In this document: in pieces, positions 12,452 through 24,468 of the stretch | Numbering within the stretch: position 1 is the stretch's first letter | How the letters are laid out: the number at the start of each line of letters is the position of its first letter | Origin: Mucor racemosus | Taxonomy: Eukaryota; Mucoromycota; Mucoromycetes; Mucorales; Mucoraceae | Assembly: GCA_027405735.1 (NCBI GenBank) | Contig: JAPEHQ010000006.1 | Coordinates: forward strand, 2,542,001 to 2,606,000 | DNA length: 64,000 nucleotides | Reading direction: 5' to 3' | The notes under the pieces: model-generated | Database searches by the model: none | Told to the model about the DNA's origin: nothing | Seen by the model: the letters and a program-made list of their open reading frames with translations, nothing else | Position numbers and translations under genes: made by a program

Positions 12452-13959
12452 ATGATAAAAACTGCCAAAAGAGATTATTTATTCAAATGCATGAATAATT
12501 TGTCTGCACGGAATCCATTTGAGATGATAGTAGCCGTTTTTATTGCATGTTCATTTTCCTATCTTTATCTCACAAATACCTATAACAAAGGACTAAATAG
12601 CACTGAATCACCACAGCCAGTTTATATTTACGGCAACCATTCAGTTCGTTGTACTGATGACAATGGTGTCATTTTAAAGTAATTGGTTTTGAATAACCAT
12701 CAAGATATGATGGCAAAAGATGCTCTGAGATTTGTGCTCTTGTTTCAAAATCAATAGAACAAGACATATCTGATTTTTGTTATCGCAATGAAAATGGAAA
12801 TTGCTTTATCAAAAGTCCCTTAAATTATTGGAGCAATGACATTGCTAAATTAAATGCAGATAGAAATGTCAAACATACTATTAGTCAACAAAGCCAAAAA
12901 GACTATTTTTTTGATAAACAATCGCAACAATTATGCGGATGCTGTCGTGTTATCTTTTGTATTTGATGGATCACAATATGATCGTGTTAATTGATGGGGA
13001 CACAATATAGCTAAATTAGGGTATATCTAGCCATCAATCAAAACAACAAAACTACATAAAAACAATGTATAATAATGTAAACATATTGTGCCAGGTAATT
13101 GTTATTTCTTTATGCTCAGATGTTATCTACACGCAATGTTTTAATGAATTTTGCTTAGACATCAAATGCTATTGATTCGTCAATTTTATTAGGTAATTAT
13201 GTACTCATGTCGATGACATTGATCAATCTATTCTACAACCTCAGTAAAATCATAGGATCATACTTTATCATTGGCGTTGCTATTATCATAAATAGTGTAT
13301 TCGCAATGAAATTATTGAATATTTCAATTACATCAACCGTGCTGCTGTAAGTTTTTTTATGTAATTTAAACATGGCAGATCCTAATTGTGCTTCTCTCTA
13401 GCGAATCTTTGCCATTTCTCGTAATTACGATTGGATTTGAAAGACACATTGGGTATACAAAATCTATTCTGATCAACACAAACAACAACTCCGTTGTTAT
13501 ATTACTTGCTTGGGATTGTTTCACTGAAATAATTATCTTTTGTCTTGGTGCCAAATCTGGTATAAGCGGGTTAAGGGAGTTCTGTTTGTTAAGACTTTGT
13601 GCTCCTTTCTACTTGGTACACAGCTATATTGACTTTGAAACTGGAGGTAATTGGCCTTGTGTTTCATAAATTTGAAGATGTCGTTTGTGTAATGATGATT
13701 TATATAGTTGAATAGATTCAATACAAATAATGAAATCAAGTTACAATCAACTAATGCTATCAACAAAAAAATAAATAACCTCATCTTGTATTGGGTTATT
13801 GGCAAGACGAAATTATTTATGGTAATGTATAGATAGCTGAAGAGATGGGGTTTTACACGTAAAATCATGAAAAAATTTTCTTCTAATAATATTGATCACA
13901 GTTTAACTAACCGCACCAATTACAAATATTGGCTTCATTAGATTATTAGCTTCAAAGGA
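12452..13959 (+). pseudogene. Decayed N-terminal sterol-sensing half of HMG-CoA reductase
   Basis: Fragments of the fungal HMG-CoA reductase membrane domain appear in the right order. About 12452-12680 gives the first membrane segment (SARNPFEMIVAVFIACSFSY). About 12795-12950 gives SPLNYWSNDIAKLNADRNVKHTIS, continued in another frame by YADAVVLSFVFDGS, then TGA. About 13160-13350 gives several membrane helices (SSILLGNYVLMSMTLINLFY). About 13402-13650 gives the sterol-sensing signature LPFLVITIGFE and then GAKSGISGLREFC. Stops occur at about 12679 and 12991, with a frame change between 12900 and 12940, and a TAG interrupts just before 13960. Ordinary introns cannot bridge all of these. It is continuous with the intact catalytic part downstream. 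Confidence 0.8.
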
Positions 13960-15998
13960 ATGCATATCTTTAAAGTTTGCTCTACTTTCCAACAAAAACC
14001 TCTTTCGTTCACTACTGTAGATATTAAACAACCAGCTATTGCATTTGTATTATCTGAATTACTTGATAAACAACTATTTGTAAAAGTATTCCCATCTCAG
14101 TATTTCTATGCTGTAATACCATCAACTACTACTTTTACTACTGCTACCACCACCACCTCCACCTCTTTATTTCAACAATATCAACATTATTACATTATGA
14201 TGAAACCTTTTGAGAGTCTATTCGATATTTACGCTGTCTATATTCAACATCCCGTTATATCCAAATGGTTAACTATTGCTCTTTGCGTTTCCCTTTTCTT
14301 AAATACCTATCTATTTAATATAGCCAAACAACAACCTAAAGTAGTTATACAAAAGGTTATTGAAAAGGTCGAAGTACCTGTTCAAGTACCAGCCAAAAAG
14401 GAAAAGAAAATCGCATCTCCTTCCGTTGCCATGGCAACCAAGAAATCCCATCACCATCATCATCATCAACAACATCATCATTCTGATATTGTGCGTCCTT
14501 TAGATGAAGTGCTCACTTTAATAGGTACTCCTGAAGTATTGACAGACGAAGAGATTATCTCTGTTGTTCAAAGTGGTAAAATGGCTGCCTACGCGCTTGA
14601 AAAGGTACTCGGTGATTTTGAACGCGCTGTACATATTCGTAGAGCTTTGGTTTCGCGTGATTCTATTACAAAATCATTGGAAGGAAGTTTACTTCCTGTC
14701 AAGAATTATCATTATGATAAAGTAATGGGTGCATGTTGTGAAAACGTGATTGGTTATATGCCTATTCCAGTTGGTGTAGCAGGTAGATAGATAAACATAA
14801 ACATAAACATAAACATAAACATAGACATCAAAACAAGTATACTGACATTTTTGTTTTGTTTTTTTTTTAAAAAAAAGGACCATTAAATATTGATGGTGAT
14901 CTTATTCATATTCCTATGGCTACTACAGAAGGTTGTTTAGTTGCTTCAGCTGCTAGAGGTTGTAAAGCTATCAATGCCGGTGGTGGAGCTACTACAATTG
15001 TCACTGCAGATGGTATGACCCGTGGACCCTGTGTTGAATTTCCCAATATCCTCCGTGCTGCAGATTGTAAACGCTGGATTGAACAAGAAGGAGAAAAGGT
15101 AGTAACTGAAGCATTTAATTCTACATCTCGCTTTGCTCGTGTTCGTAAATTAAAGGTTGCTCTTGCTGGTCGTTTAATGTATATCCGTTTTTCAACAACC
15201 ACAGGTGATGCTATGGGTATGAATATGATTTCAAAGGGTTGTGAAAAGGCTCTCTCAAAGATTTCAGAAAGATATCCCGATATGCAAATTATTTCTCTTT
15301 CTGGTAATTATTGTACTGATAAAAAGCCTGCAGCTATCAATTGGATTGAAGGTCGTGGTAAGTCTGTTGTTGCTGAAGCTGTTATTCCTGGCCATGTTGT
15401 CGAAAAAGTTCTCAAAACAACTGTCGCTGCTCTTGTGGAATTAAACATCTCTAAAAATTTGGTCGGTTCTGCCATGGCTGGCTCTGTTGGTGGATTCAAT
15501 GCTCATGCTGCTAATATTTTAACCGCTATTTATCTTGCTACAGGTCAAGATCCCGCACAAAATGTTGAAAGTTCCATGTGTATTACATTAATGAAGGCTG
15601 TCAATAATGAAAAGGATTTGAACATTTCTTGTACTATGCCTTGTATTGAAGTTGGTACAATTGGTGGTGGTACTATTTTACCTCCTCAACAAGCTATGCT
15701 CGATTTCCTTGGTGTTCGTGGTCCTCATCCTACTGAACCTGGAGCAAATGCTCGTCGTCTTGCTCGTGTCATTTGCGCTTCTGTTATGGCTGGTGAACTT
15801 TCTCTTTGTGCTGCATTAGCTGCTGGACATTTGGTCAAAGCCCACATGGCCCACAATCGTAACGGCGCCTCTTCAGCTGCCACTGCACCTGCACCTAATG
15901 CTCTTCCAATCACTGCTTCCGTGATTCAAGCTTCAACTCCTCCTGCTACACCAGTGGAAAAAGAAGATCTAATTCCTGGAAGCTGTATCAAATCATAG
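13960..15998 (+). CDS. HMGR: HMG-CoA reductase, C-terminal part with intact catalytic domain
   Basis: Catalyses NADPH-dependent reduction of HMG-CoA to mevalonate, the committed step to sterols and carotenoids. Exons 13960-14782 and 14878-15998 give 647 residues; starting at the ATG at 14197 gives 568. One membrane helix remains ([17 protein letters not shown], near residue 105 of the longer form), then a linker with a natural histidine run, then the catalytic domain. Diagnostic motifs are intact: [15 protein letters not shown], the catalytic Glu in [22 protein letters not shown], Lys in DKKPAAINW, Asp in [16 protein letters not shown] and the catalytic His in AAGHLVKAH. The intron contains an ATAAAC tandem repeat. 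The upstream sterol-sensing domain is broken, so any product would be a truncated, possibly sterol-insensitive enzyme. Alternatively the locus is a decaying paralogue, or the assembly has errors upstream. Confidence 0.9.
14783..14877 (+). repeat. ATAAAC tandem repeat within HMG-CoA reductase intron
   Basis: The 95-base intron contains about five copies of ATAAAC (14790-14820) followed by a T-run and an A-run just before the acceptor AG. Both splice sites are canonical (GTAGAT and AAAAG). Confidence 0.8.
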
Positions 15999-16108
15999 AC
16001 TTTCTATTTAAACCAAAAAATATATATATTTCTTGCATCTTATTCCTCTTTTTTTCCTATTAAACCAAATTCATAAAAATAAATAATAATAATAATAATA
16101 TTCACATT

Positions 16109-16147
<39 letters not shown>

Positions 16148-16720
16148 TCTAATTTGATGTATGACAATAACAGTGGAGAGACAGAACTTTATAACTACAC
16201 AACTCGATTTAGGTTTGTATTACATTTGAAAATTTTCTTGAAATTCTAGAACGCACACAAGATCAGAAGAAACAAGGGAAAACGATTACCTCTTTGAACG
16301 TTAAATTTAAAATACATTCATGTGCATTCGGAAAACGGCCATCAAAGTTTTTCAAGAAATATTTACTGCCATTACAATACATGTCGATTCATTTGAATGA
16401 AGATTTTGTACATCAATAAACTACTGACAATCAAAGTATTTAGTAGGCTGGATACACCAATAAACACACCTCAAACTAAAAAACCTATTTCTCTCATATA
16501 CCACGTTTAAATATAATCGAATTTGTAATCTTAACCTACCAATATTAAAAGCTATTGAGATCATAATAGACAAATCAAAGATGCGATATAATAAATTACT
16601 AGATGACTGGTCGTATTAACCAATTAGACATACATAATTGGGCACTTTTTGTCGTGATTTTTACATTAGAATATAAAACAAAGATAGATTCAACTGAAAG
16701 CTACTTTGTCTTTTTTGTTT
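15999..16720. other. HMG-CoA reductase 3' region and intergenic spacer
   Basis: Contains AATAAATAATAAT trinucleotide repeats (about 16078-16101) with a potential polyadenylation signal, followed by a run of 36 A residues at 16110-16145. The remainder shows no gene or recognised repeat. Confidence 0.6.
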
Positions 16721-17900
16721 TAGCAAAAAATATTGATTTTTTGTCGAGATAATCAAAATAATAGTTTTATCACAGCTTAAAACCTATCATTACGGGGTTC
16801 CAAAATTTATTTGTTGAAATGTTGAAATCAATGAAAAATGATCAAAAAAACCAAAATCGTTTAATGGCTCATGAGCTGTAAAGTAAGTCGACCTAGTGTA
16901 TTAAAAATTTTTTGTACAGTTTTGAATTCTGCATCTATCTAAATAAAAATGAGACAAACATTTCACATTAAATTTTGCGTAAAATCCAATTGAAATTTTG
17001 GAGGTTTTTTGAAGATACACATTAATTTTGATAAACATATTTAACATATGAGTAATTTAAATGATGCGCAAAACAATTATCTATCCACTGAGCTATTGTG
17101 GAATTGTCTAGCTGCATTTTTTGTAGAGAAAACGAGATTTTTGTCCAAATTTTTTTGAAATTCAGAATTTGGGATGAGGGTATATAAGGGAAAATGGAGG
17201 CTAGAAATGAAGGTATCTTTTTGTACACATTTTTGAGGATATCTCCACGAAAAATCAATATTTTGAAAAAATCTAAATTGGATCCGAGAGAGCTCAACGC
17301 GCTTGATGACATGAGTAAAAAGAAACCGCTACTCAATTTAACAAATATTTTGAAATCTACCACAAAAATGTCAAAAAAAATGAAAAAAAATAAAAGTGCT
17401 CAGAATTTTTTTATATTTAAATATGTTATAGAGTATCTTAAAACAAGTAAGTTTTATTATTAAAAAGTGTTAGAATAGCTTAATTATTTCTAGAGATATG
17501 AAGCCTCAAAGTTTTCAGTTCTTTAGCAGTGGAATACCCGAATACGCATAAAAATCTGAAACATTAGCACTGAAAAATTAATACCAACTGCAAAAAATAG
17601 GATATTTTTGGATACTTGTTTTTGGATTAAAGTTGAACATCTCAGGTACATTGGCATATAATTTTTTCTTGGTGTTATTTAGTGAAAAAAAAAGTATAGC
17701 AGCGATGAAAAGTGAAACCCAGTTTTCAAGAAAAAAGCAGTGGATTTTACGTGTTTTTGAGTCTCTTGTGAGGTATGGAATAAATTTAGAAATATGTAGC
17801 ATAATACGGCCAATATATATCTATTTTGTGGTCTCTAAGGTATATCCTGAAAAATGTTTATTATGAGGTTAGTTATAAATTTTTTTTTGAAAATTCAAAT
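16720..17900 (+). repeat. Repeat A, copy 3
   Basis: Same orientation as copy 1 and collinear through the conserved ORF block (17194-17463 on +, 17022-17363 on -). It ends in the ACTGCAAAAAATAGGATATTTTTGG region and a tail like that of copy 6. Confidence 0.8.
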
Positions 17901-18183
17901 TTAATATTAAAATTTATTTTAACTTATCGAGTGTAGTTTCTTCGTGTACTACAGCAAAAATCGAATTCAAGAAGGTATTCAATTTATAGATGGCCAAAGA
18001 AGCACTTTATCTAATAGTCAAGTTAACAAGAAGAAGTATATTGAAGAAGATTTTATATTTATTTATTGAATCTATGTCGAAACCTGGTAAAAGTTGAAGT
18101 TGGAAAAAAATATACGACCAAGGAAAAGTAAAAGGGCTTTTTCAGATAATTTAAAGACATCATTAAAAGCAAAATATAAATAA

Positions 18184-18800
18184 GTTTATATCTTTATTTT
18201 ACTTCACAAACTAAACGGAAAGTTTGAGATTCAGTATTATCTGAAAAAGAAAATACTTTGTTTGGGCTAGATATAAACTGACACAATGCCAGCAGCATGG
18301 ATGTAGGTTTGTTATGCGCATTTTCAGTTCTTGAGTCCGGAAAACACAAAAAGCATTTCTGTGTCCAGAAAGTAGACTTAAATCGAATCAAAGATAAACT
18401 TGTATCTAGATAAAATTCATCCTCATCAATTATACTAGGATAACTTTTGTCACATATGATCAAAACAGTTGGTAAATTATTAATTTTTTCGTAGGTTAAG
18501 ACATTGAATCAAAATTAACCTCCTTTTGAACAAAAGCCATCATTGGTGTAAATCTTTCATCCTTTTTTTCAACTGAAGCAGTTGTATAATCATTAGCTCG
18601 AACTTCTTTATCTGTAGACTATTGTTTAGTAAAAGGTATTTCACATATTAAGAAAGAAATAAACATGCCCCAATAAAGATTTAGCAATTACATTTAGATC
18701 CGTGCCCGGTTTCCAGGAAATTGGCAATGTAAACGCATCGACACGGATTTTACCAAAAGATTTCATCAGTTTGCAGTCAATCATTATCTACTTTAAACTA
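18184..18800 (-). pseudogene. Coding-like relic of unknown origin
   Basis: On the minus strand an 89-codon ORF (18463-18194) and an upstream piece around 18790-18640 (IDCKLMKSFGKIRVDAFTLP) have protein-like composition, unlike the flanking AT-rich repeat. They are separated by stops and frame changes. I do not recognise a family. It could be the tail of a species-specific or transposon gene. Confidence 0.3.
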
Positions 18801-19094
18801 TTCTTACGCCTCAAATTTAGCAAATCAACCAAGATATGTATAGTAAAATAGAATTACAAAAGTAATGTTTTTGACAGGAAATTTTTTGTTTTAGTATTTT
18901 GTGTTCAAAGTTTATATTTGCCACAAAACAAAGACATGCAGTTTTTTGGCGTTTTTCTTGTGAAGCCCTCAATTTCTTTGAATTTCCATATTCTACTATT
19001 TTAAAGAATGTTTATGCAATATTTCATATCAAATCAAAAATCAATTTCCATTAATCTTGTTTATTGAGCAAACACTAATAGTAAATACAGATTA

Positions 19095-19935
19095 CTAGTT
19101 TTTCGGTGGTGGCATTGCCGTTGGTACAATATCATAGACAGTTTTCTTTTTTCTTTTACTCTCTTCCTTGGGTCCATCAAATTCTAGCTCAACATGCCCA
19201 TCCCAATCTTGCACTGTGATAGACGGTAAATGTTCTGGTTGATCCATTCCTTTTGAACAAACAATAGATATAGCTTTTTGTTGCTTTTTTATTTCCATTT
19301 TCTCTTTATGAATAGCCTCTAATTCAAGTTCATCATCATCTAGTTCGTAATCTGATATCTCTGCTGCGTGCATCAAGTCTGATGCCAATACAGCTTGATT
19401 AGGTGCATCTTCTGCAATTTGCTCCCAGCCATCAAATGGTGAACCTGGTGGTGAGATGAGTAGGTTGCGTTGAAATTGCGGAACTTGCAAAGAGGTGGAA
19501 TTAGGATCGACATTAATGGCAAAATGCTAAAGCAAAAGTTAATTTCTTGTATTATATACTATGGATTTCTTTTTTTACCTGTCCATAGTAAACTCGTAAT
19601 TGCAGCACTACATTTCCAGCATCTTTCCATACTTGCTCGGTTTCTTTATCTATTTTTGTAAACGTAACGATTTCAGGAAATGGTTCTCTTTCTCTATACA
19701 CAATAGAATGTTTATCTAGCGCTTTCTTTGCTTTCATGGCATGTACAGTTTCATGAAAGATAATCATAAGTCTTCGAAATCCCTTCATAGGTACAAACGT
19801 ATATATAGGTCCAAATTCCGCAAATGCATCATGTAGAGTTAATAAAGCATCGTCGCAGCCAAAGAAATTAGCTGGTACATTCGGAATCAGTAAAGTATTT
19901 GTTGCAATAGATTCTGCTTTATCGAAGTGTGCCAT
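19095..19935 (-). CDS. RCN1: Calcipressin / regulator of calcineurin (RCAN, Rcn1 family)
   Basis: Binds and modulates the phosphatase calcineurin, linking calcium signals to stress responses. Two exons, 19935-19579 and 19526-19095, give 262 residues. Residues about 10-100 form the RRM-like domain (LLIPNVPANFF; FGPIYTFVPMKGFRRLMIIF). The second exon carries the family signature LISPPGSPFDGWE near residue 140, the calcineurin-docking region. The C-terminus is acidic then basic and ends TAMPPPKN. The start is the only ATG ahead of the RRM-like fold. The start lies about 250 bases downstream of the TOM20 stop on the same strand. All key motifs appear intact. Confidence 0.92.
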
Positions 19936-20183
19936 TTTTAATGAAACAAACAGAAAAAAAAAAAAAAAAAAAAAAGAAAAGCAAGAAAATAATGTTTGCG
20001 TTTAAAGCGTTTCGTTACATACATATCGTCACTGCTTTTATTTGAAAGAATCTCTTTGGTATTACATGGACAATGTTATGATGCATAATTTGAGATTTTC
20101 AGGTTTTTTTTTTCTTTTGTATACAAATATAAAATATATATCTAAAATCAATAATAAAAGTACAATAAATCCATTGAAATGTT

Positions 20184-20910
20184 TTACTCAATATCAACGC
20201 CAGTGGCAGAAGCAGCTGCTGCTTCGGGAGTCTCTGCTTGTTGACCCTCCATTGCCTTTTGCTATAATTATCAAGAAAATTAGTCTACACATGCCATTCC
20301 TCCCCATCAAATTAGCAAAAAAAAAAAAAAAAAAAACTTACCTCAATGGCCAAAATAGTAGTAATGGTAGTAAATACAGGCTCGGGAATAGTCTTTTGGT
20401 AAATCATGACCAATTCCATAGGAGCAGGGTACACCTTGAGTGCCTTATAGAAAGGCAAAACAGCCTCATCAAAGTGTGAAGGACCTAAATAATACCATAT
20501 AAGTATACGAAATTCGTAACACTACACACCCCTCAAACGATGATTTACCTTGTCCACATAAAGCTTCACCAGCAGCAACTTGCTCCATGAAATATTTTTC
20601 CTTGGCTTCAGCAGAAGTAGGTAATTCTTCTCTTGAACATTCAACAATAACTCTTTCAATTAATTGTAATCTGGATTCTTTTTCATTGTTTTCAGCATCC
20701 TTTGATGCCTTTGCTGCTTGTTTACGCTCACGTCCTAAGTTGAATAAATAATTAATTTCCTAATTTTTCACCCCATGTTTATAACACTTTACTCAATTGT
20801 TTTCTGAATTCAGGATTACTACGTCTCTTGGAATCAAAATAAATCAAGTAGCCGAGACCAAGGGAGGCAACGACACCAGTAGTAATTAAAGCAATAGTAG
20901 AAGACTTCAT
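20184..20910 (-). CDS. TOM20: Mitochondrial import receptor subunit TOM20
   Basis: Outer-membrane receptor that recognises presequences and passes them to the TOM complex. Exons 20910-20793, 20734-20549, 20484-20342 and 20261-20184 give 174 residues. The N-terminal membrane anchor is ALITTGVVASLGLGYLIYF, followed by a charged linker (KRRSNPEFRKQL). The conserved receptor core contains AKEKYFMEQVAAGEALC and FYKALKVYPAPMELVMIYQKT, which form the TPR-like presequence-binding fold. The tail is a short Ala/Glu-rich segment ending GVDIE. Exon lengths of 186 and 143 are identical to exons 2 and 3 of the TOM20-SET fusion 5.6 kb away, so the two are paralogues. Confidence 0.95.
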
Positions 20911-21948
20911 GGTTTCTAGATGAAATTAAAGAGAAAAAGGATTTTAAAAAATTTTAGCCCTGGTTTTGTAGGCAAGAAAAATATTTTTTTTCTTCTAATT
21001 TTGATTATCTACAGGCAGTAAAATCAAAGGGTTCTTTGTTTCGGCTAATGAACATAACGTCACAATCATTGATGCCATCATGATCGAACTAATTTGATTG
21101 TTATTGTGGAACGTTTCCTATTTGATTGTAGTCATGGATAACGTATTTTCAAGAGGTATGTATTCATGTACATGTCAAAGCTTTGCTACGTGGAAACATT
21201 TGGGAAAACGGAAAAATACATCATGGCAGCATATTGATGCTAAAGAGTATCGATGGAGATGTGGATTAAATGCATAATATAATGCTCTGCTTTACGCATT
21301 GATTCAACATATTCTGCCAAGGATAAAAATTAGCCTGTAGCCCTTGATTGTAGAGTGTAAATTACGTACTACAATATTTAATCGTATTATGACATTTACG
21401 CGCCTTTAAAGGATCTTCCTACTGTAGAGGCTAAACGTTAATTAAACTCTTGAATAATTGTTTAACTGTAAATGCTACCTCATGAACTAGACATGCTTTG
21501 CCACAATGTCGTTTCAGAAAATTAGCACGCGTAATGTTTGAAATGTCACCACCAACTACAAGTAACGATGGTTTATACATGTGCAAGAGACAAAATACAA
21601 ATGCAAATGTCATCATAAGCATAATACTGATACACTTTGTATGTTGTATCCAAGAATTTGTTACGACAACTAACAAAAATAGCAAGCCAATTTGATAAAT
21701 CATCCTTCATTCTTGTAAATAAAATTAAAGAAAAAAAAATCCAGATATACCTTGCATATTACAAAATGTTTTACTAAAAGGTTCTTTTTTTTTAAAAAAA
21801 ATTGCTAAAACATCCATAGTCGAGATAAAAGATACGAATTATGGTGATATTTAAAGCAAATAACCCTTTTTTATTTTTCATATATTTATTTACGAGAAGT
21901 GTCTTATTATTTACATACAAATATTATTCAATTATAACCGAACATTAT
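20911..21948. other. Intergenic region, no gene recognised
   Basis: Contains TOM20 upstream sequence (20911-21000, A/T-rich) and about 900 bases of unassigned sequence. Two overlapping ORFs at 21431-21703 (-) and 21498-21695 (+) lie in opposite strands of the same segment and show no recognisable motif; at most one could be real. Confidence 0.5.
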
Positions 21949-22335
21949 CTAGTTATTTTCCTTATCCTCCTTGTCAAGGTTTTTGATAGTTTCATCTTGC
22001 AGATTCTTAATTGGCTTGTCATGCTCTTTATCAGCCTTAACCTATATATTTTGAACCAGATCATTTAGTATACATATCCCAATCAAGATTTAAAAAATAA
22101 AACCTACAGCTGCTTCACTATGAGATGCCAACTTTTCATTCCATTCTCTATCTTTCTTGCTTAATTCCTTGCGCTTTTCTTTCTCGAGAACTTCGGGATC
22201 ATTATCAGACATGTGAGAAAAGGCGGTCATTGTTCTTACAGCAGTAGTATTAGTAACAGATGTGGACAATAATGAGGTAACGTAGGTAGAACGATAGGCC
22301 TTGGAGACTTCAGTAACAGCGTTTTTGGCATACAT
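21949..22335 (-). CDS. Small conserved-looking fungal protein, probably mitochondrial
   Basis: Exons 22335-22108 and 22041-21949 give 106 residues. The first 40 residues are rich in Ser, Thr, Arg and Ala and nearly free of acids (AKNAVTEVSKAYRSTYVTS), like a mitochondrial presequence. The mature part is highly charged and probably helical, with SDNDPEVLEKEKRKEL, WNEKLASHSEAAVKADKEHD and a Lys/Asp/Glu-rich end. I recall similar short proteins with SDNDPxVLExEK and WNEKLAS motifs across fungi but cannot give a function. The intron splits SEAA from VKAD in phase 0. Confidence 0.75.
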
Positions 22336-22959
22336 TTTTGTTTTGTGTGAGTAGTTTAAGTATATTTAACAAAACAAAAAAAAAATAAAAAGAAACCGAT
22401 GTATTTATAATGCTGGAAAATTAAAAAAAAACTAAAACTAAAAATACTTGTCTGCCATCACCTCATATCAACGTCATTGTTCAAAAGTCTACACTGGAAA
22501 TGGAGTAAAACTTCAATTTCATTGGTAAAGCTTCTTCATGGATAGACCATTCTTCCTCTTGTGAAAATCAGCTCCTTATGAATGTTTACTCAATTATGAG
22601 GTGATCTTCCGTGGGTAATGGTTACTGGATTCACACTATAAAACCTGCTAATTACCCATGAATCTTGTATATTACAATTCCTTATCGTAACTATATAAAG
22701 CATCTAGTGCATTCTGATATCATTTCACATATTTCACCTACAGCTAGATAGCTGAAAGAAAGATCTGCATTTGTCAACACGCTTTTTATTTAGTGTGTTT
22801 TAAATTGCTGCTCCTGATATCATTGACTGAAATCCAATGCATAAATGCATTTCAAATTAATTTAAACTTTATAAATGATTGATGCAAGCAAAAGTTTCGA
22901 TTTTTCTAATGAAAATAGATTCTTTGAATATATAATATGCTAATTACGCCTTGAGAAAG
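22336..22959. other. Intergenic spacer, nothing recognised
   Basis: A/T-rich sequence upstream of the small mitochondrial-type gene. No ORF, RNA or repeat match seen within the window. Confidence 0.5.
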
Positions 22960-24120
22960 GCAAATTATGCACAGAGGAATATGTGTTGCTTTTTTCTTGA
23001 AAAAAGCTTTCAGATATCGTAAAATCTCTTATTTTTAAGACTCACAGGGCTTATAAGCGGAATATAATTTTTAAAAAATATTCTTGTCCAGATCATCAAT
23101 TTTGACATTTTCCGATTTTTTTTTCTTATTTTGCAGATTTAGGGTTAATTACTCCACCAATTGTAAAAACAAAAAATATGTACATATACAACATTTAACG
23201 CTCTATCTGCTCAATAAAAAACACAAAACATTTTAGTTGAAAAATATTACATGAAAACCCTTTAACCAAAAATCCGTTTTTGGAGCAAAAGTACACATTT
23301 TTATTATTTAACATTTAATATTAAGCTTTTATATAATGTGTATTAAATATATCTACAATTTTCTCTCACAATATAGTATATTTAAACGTTGGTTTTGGTG
23401 TCAAAACTTGATTTTTCTGTTTTTTGATCAAAATCATGAGTGTTGGTAAGGATGAAATGAGCCCGATAATGTCCGCTACAAAATCTGAATTTTCAGACTG
23501 CACCTAGTTAAATACAAGAAAAATCGAACAAAATAAAATACTTTTTATTTAAAACTTAGATATATCATAGTATAAGAGAGTTAGTAATTTAATCTTGTTA
23601 CGCTCACTTACGGTGTAGTCCTGCGGGCTTTTTTGATGTTGTAGTTTGTTGTATATAATAGCTTTTTAATCTCGCTATGCTTGTTTTTGCTATAACCGTT
23701 TGATGTCGCTATCCTCTTGCATTTTATCTGTAATTAATGTGTTTCATACAGTGGATATTTTTTCTCGCTACGCTCGTTTCTGTAATTTGTTTTACGATAA
23801 ATGCTTTATATTGATTGTCTTTTGATCTCACTGCGCTCGTTTTTGCAATGTGTACTATCATTAAGTATTACATATAGCCGTTTAATCCCGCTATGCTCAA
23901 TTAGGGCAAAGACATCGTCCTGTGAGCTCTTTTTTTTTTGTGAGCTTTTTCTTGAATAATTAAGGTATTATATATGATAGACGTATAATCTCGCTATACT
24001 CGATGATGGCGTCGCCCTGCGGACTCGCTTTTGCAATTTTTTTAATGAATGTAGTATATGACTGACAGCTCTATTCGATTACTCTCAATTGCTGTCTCTC
24101 TAGTCGAAAAATGTATGTTT
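22960..24120 (+). repeat. Repeat C, copy 1, with CTCGCTACGCTCG-type array
   Basis: The left part (22990-23530) matches 57330-57860 in inverse orientation (for example AACACTCATGATTTTGATCAAAA-like text). The right part (about 23600-24060) holds at least five degenerate copies of a motif reading TCTCGCTACGCTCGTTTTTGC, spaced 60-110 bases apart; copy 2 retains two of these. The motif is G/C-rich in an otherwise very A/T-rich element and partly palindromic (GCGAGC and GCTCGC). Confidence 0.7.
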
Positions 24121-24468
24121 TCATGGTATTTATTTAATATAACAGATACCGTATTAATGAGGGTTATGATCATTCTTTTTTCAATGAAAATTGTGTCCAT
24201 TTTGATTGGCCTGTTCCTTTTTTAAAAAAAGTACTATTTGTAGTATATAGATAAAGGATAATATATGGCTCAAGTATTTTGCTCACTTTTACAGATAATT
24301 TCTCAATAAAAAATGGGGAAACGTACTAGAATTTTTGTACTATTTATAGATGCAGAATTTACATACAAAGATATACAATAATATCTATTAAAAATCCTTT
24401 GATTGAAAAAAAGGCATAGTAGAAAAGATTAAAATTTTAAAATAAATCAGAAACTACACATCTTTGAT
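24121..24468. other. Spacer, nothing recognised
   Basis: A/T-rich sequence without recognised gene or repeat. Confidence 0.4.

Noticed and set aside
12263..12682. 139-codon ORF after phospholipase D as a separate gene
   Set aside because: Its last 75 codons match the first membrane segment of HMG-CoA reductase, so it is part of the decayed N-terminus.
14906..15202. Minus-strand ORF within HMG-CoA reductase
   Set aside because: Lies wholly inside the catalytic domain exon on the opposite strand.
16110..16145. 36-base A-run as a sign that HMG-CoA reductase is a processed retrocopy
   Set aside because: The gene retains a spliceosomal intron in the catalytic part, and relic introns upstream, so it is not a retrocopy; the A-run is simple sequence.
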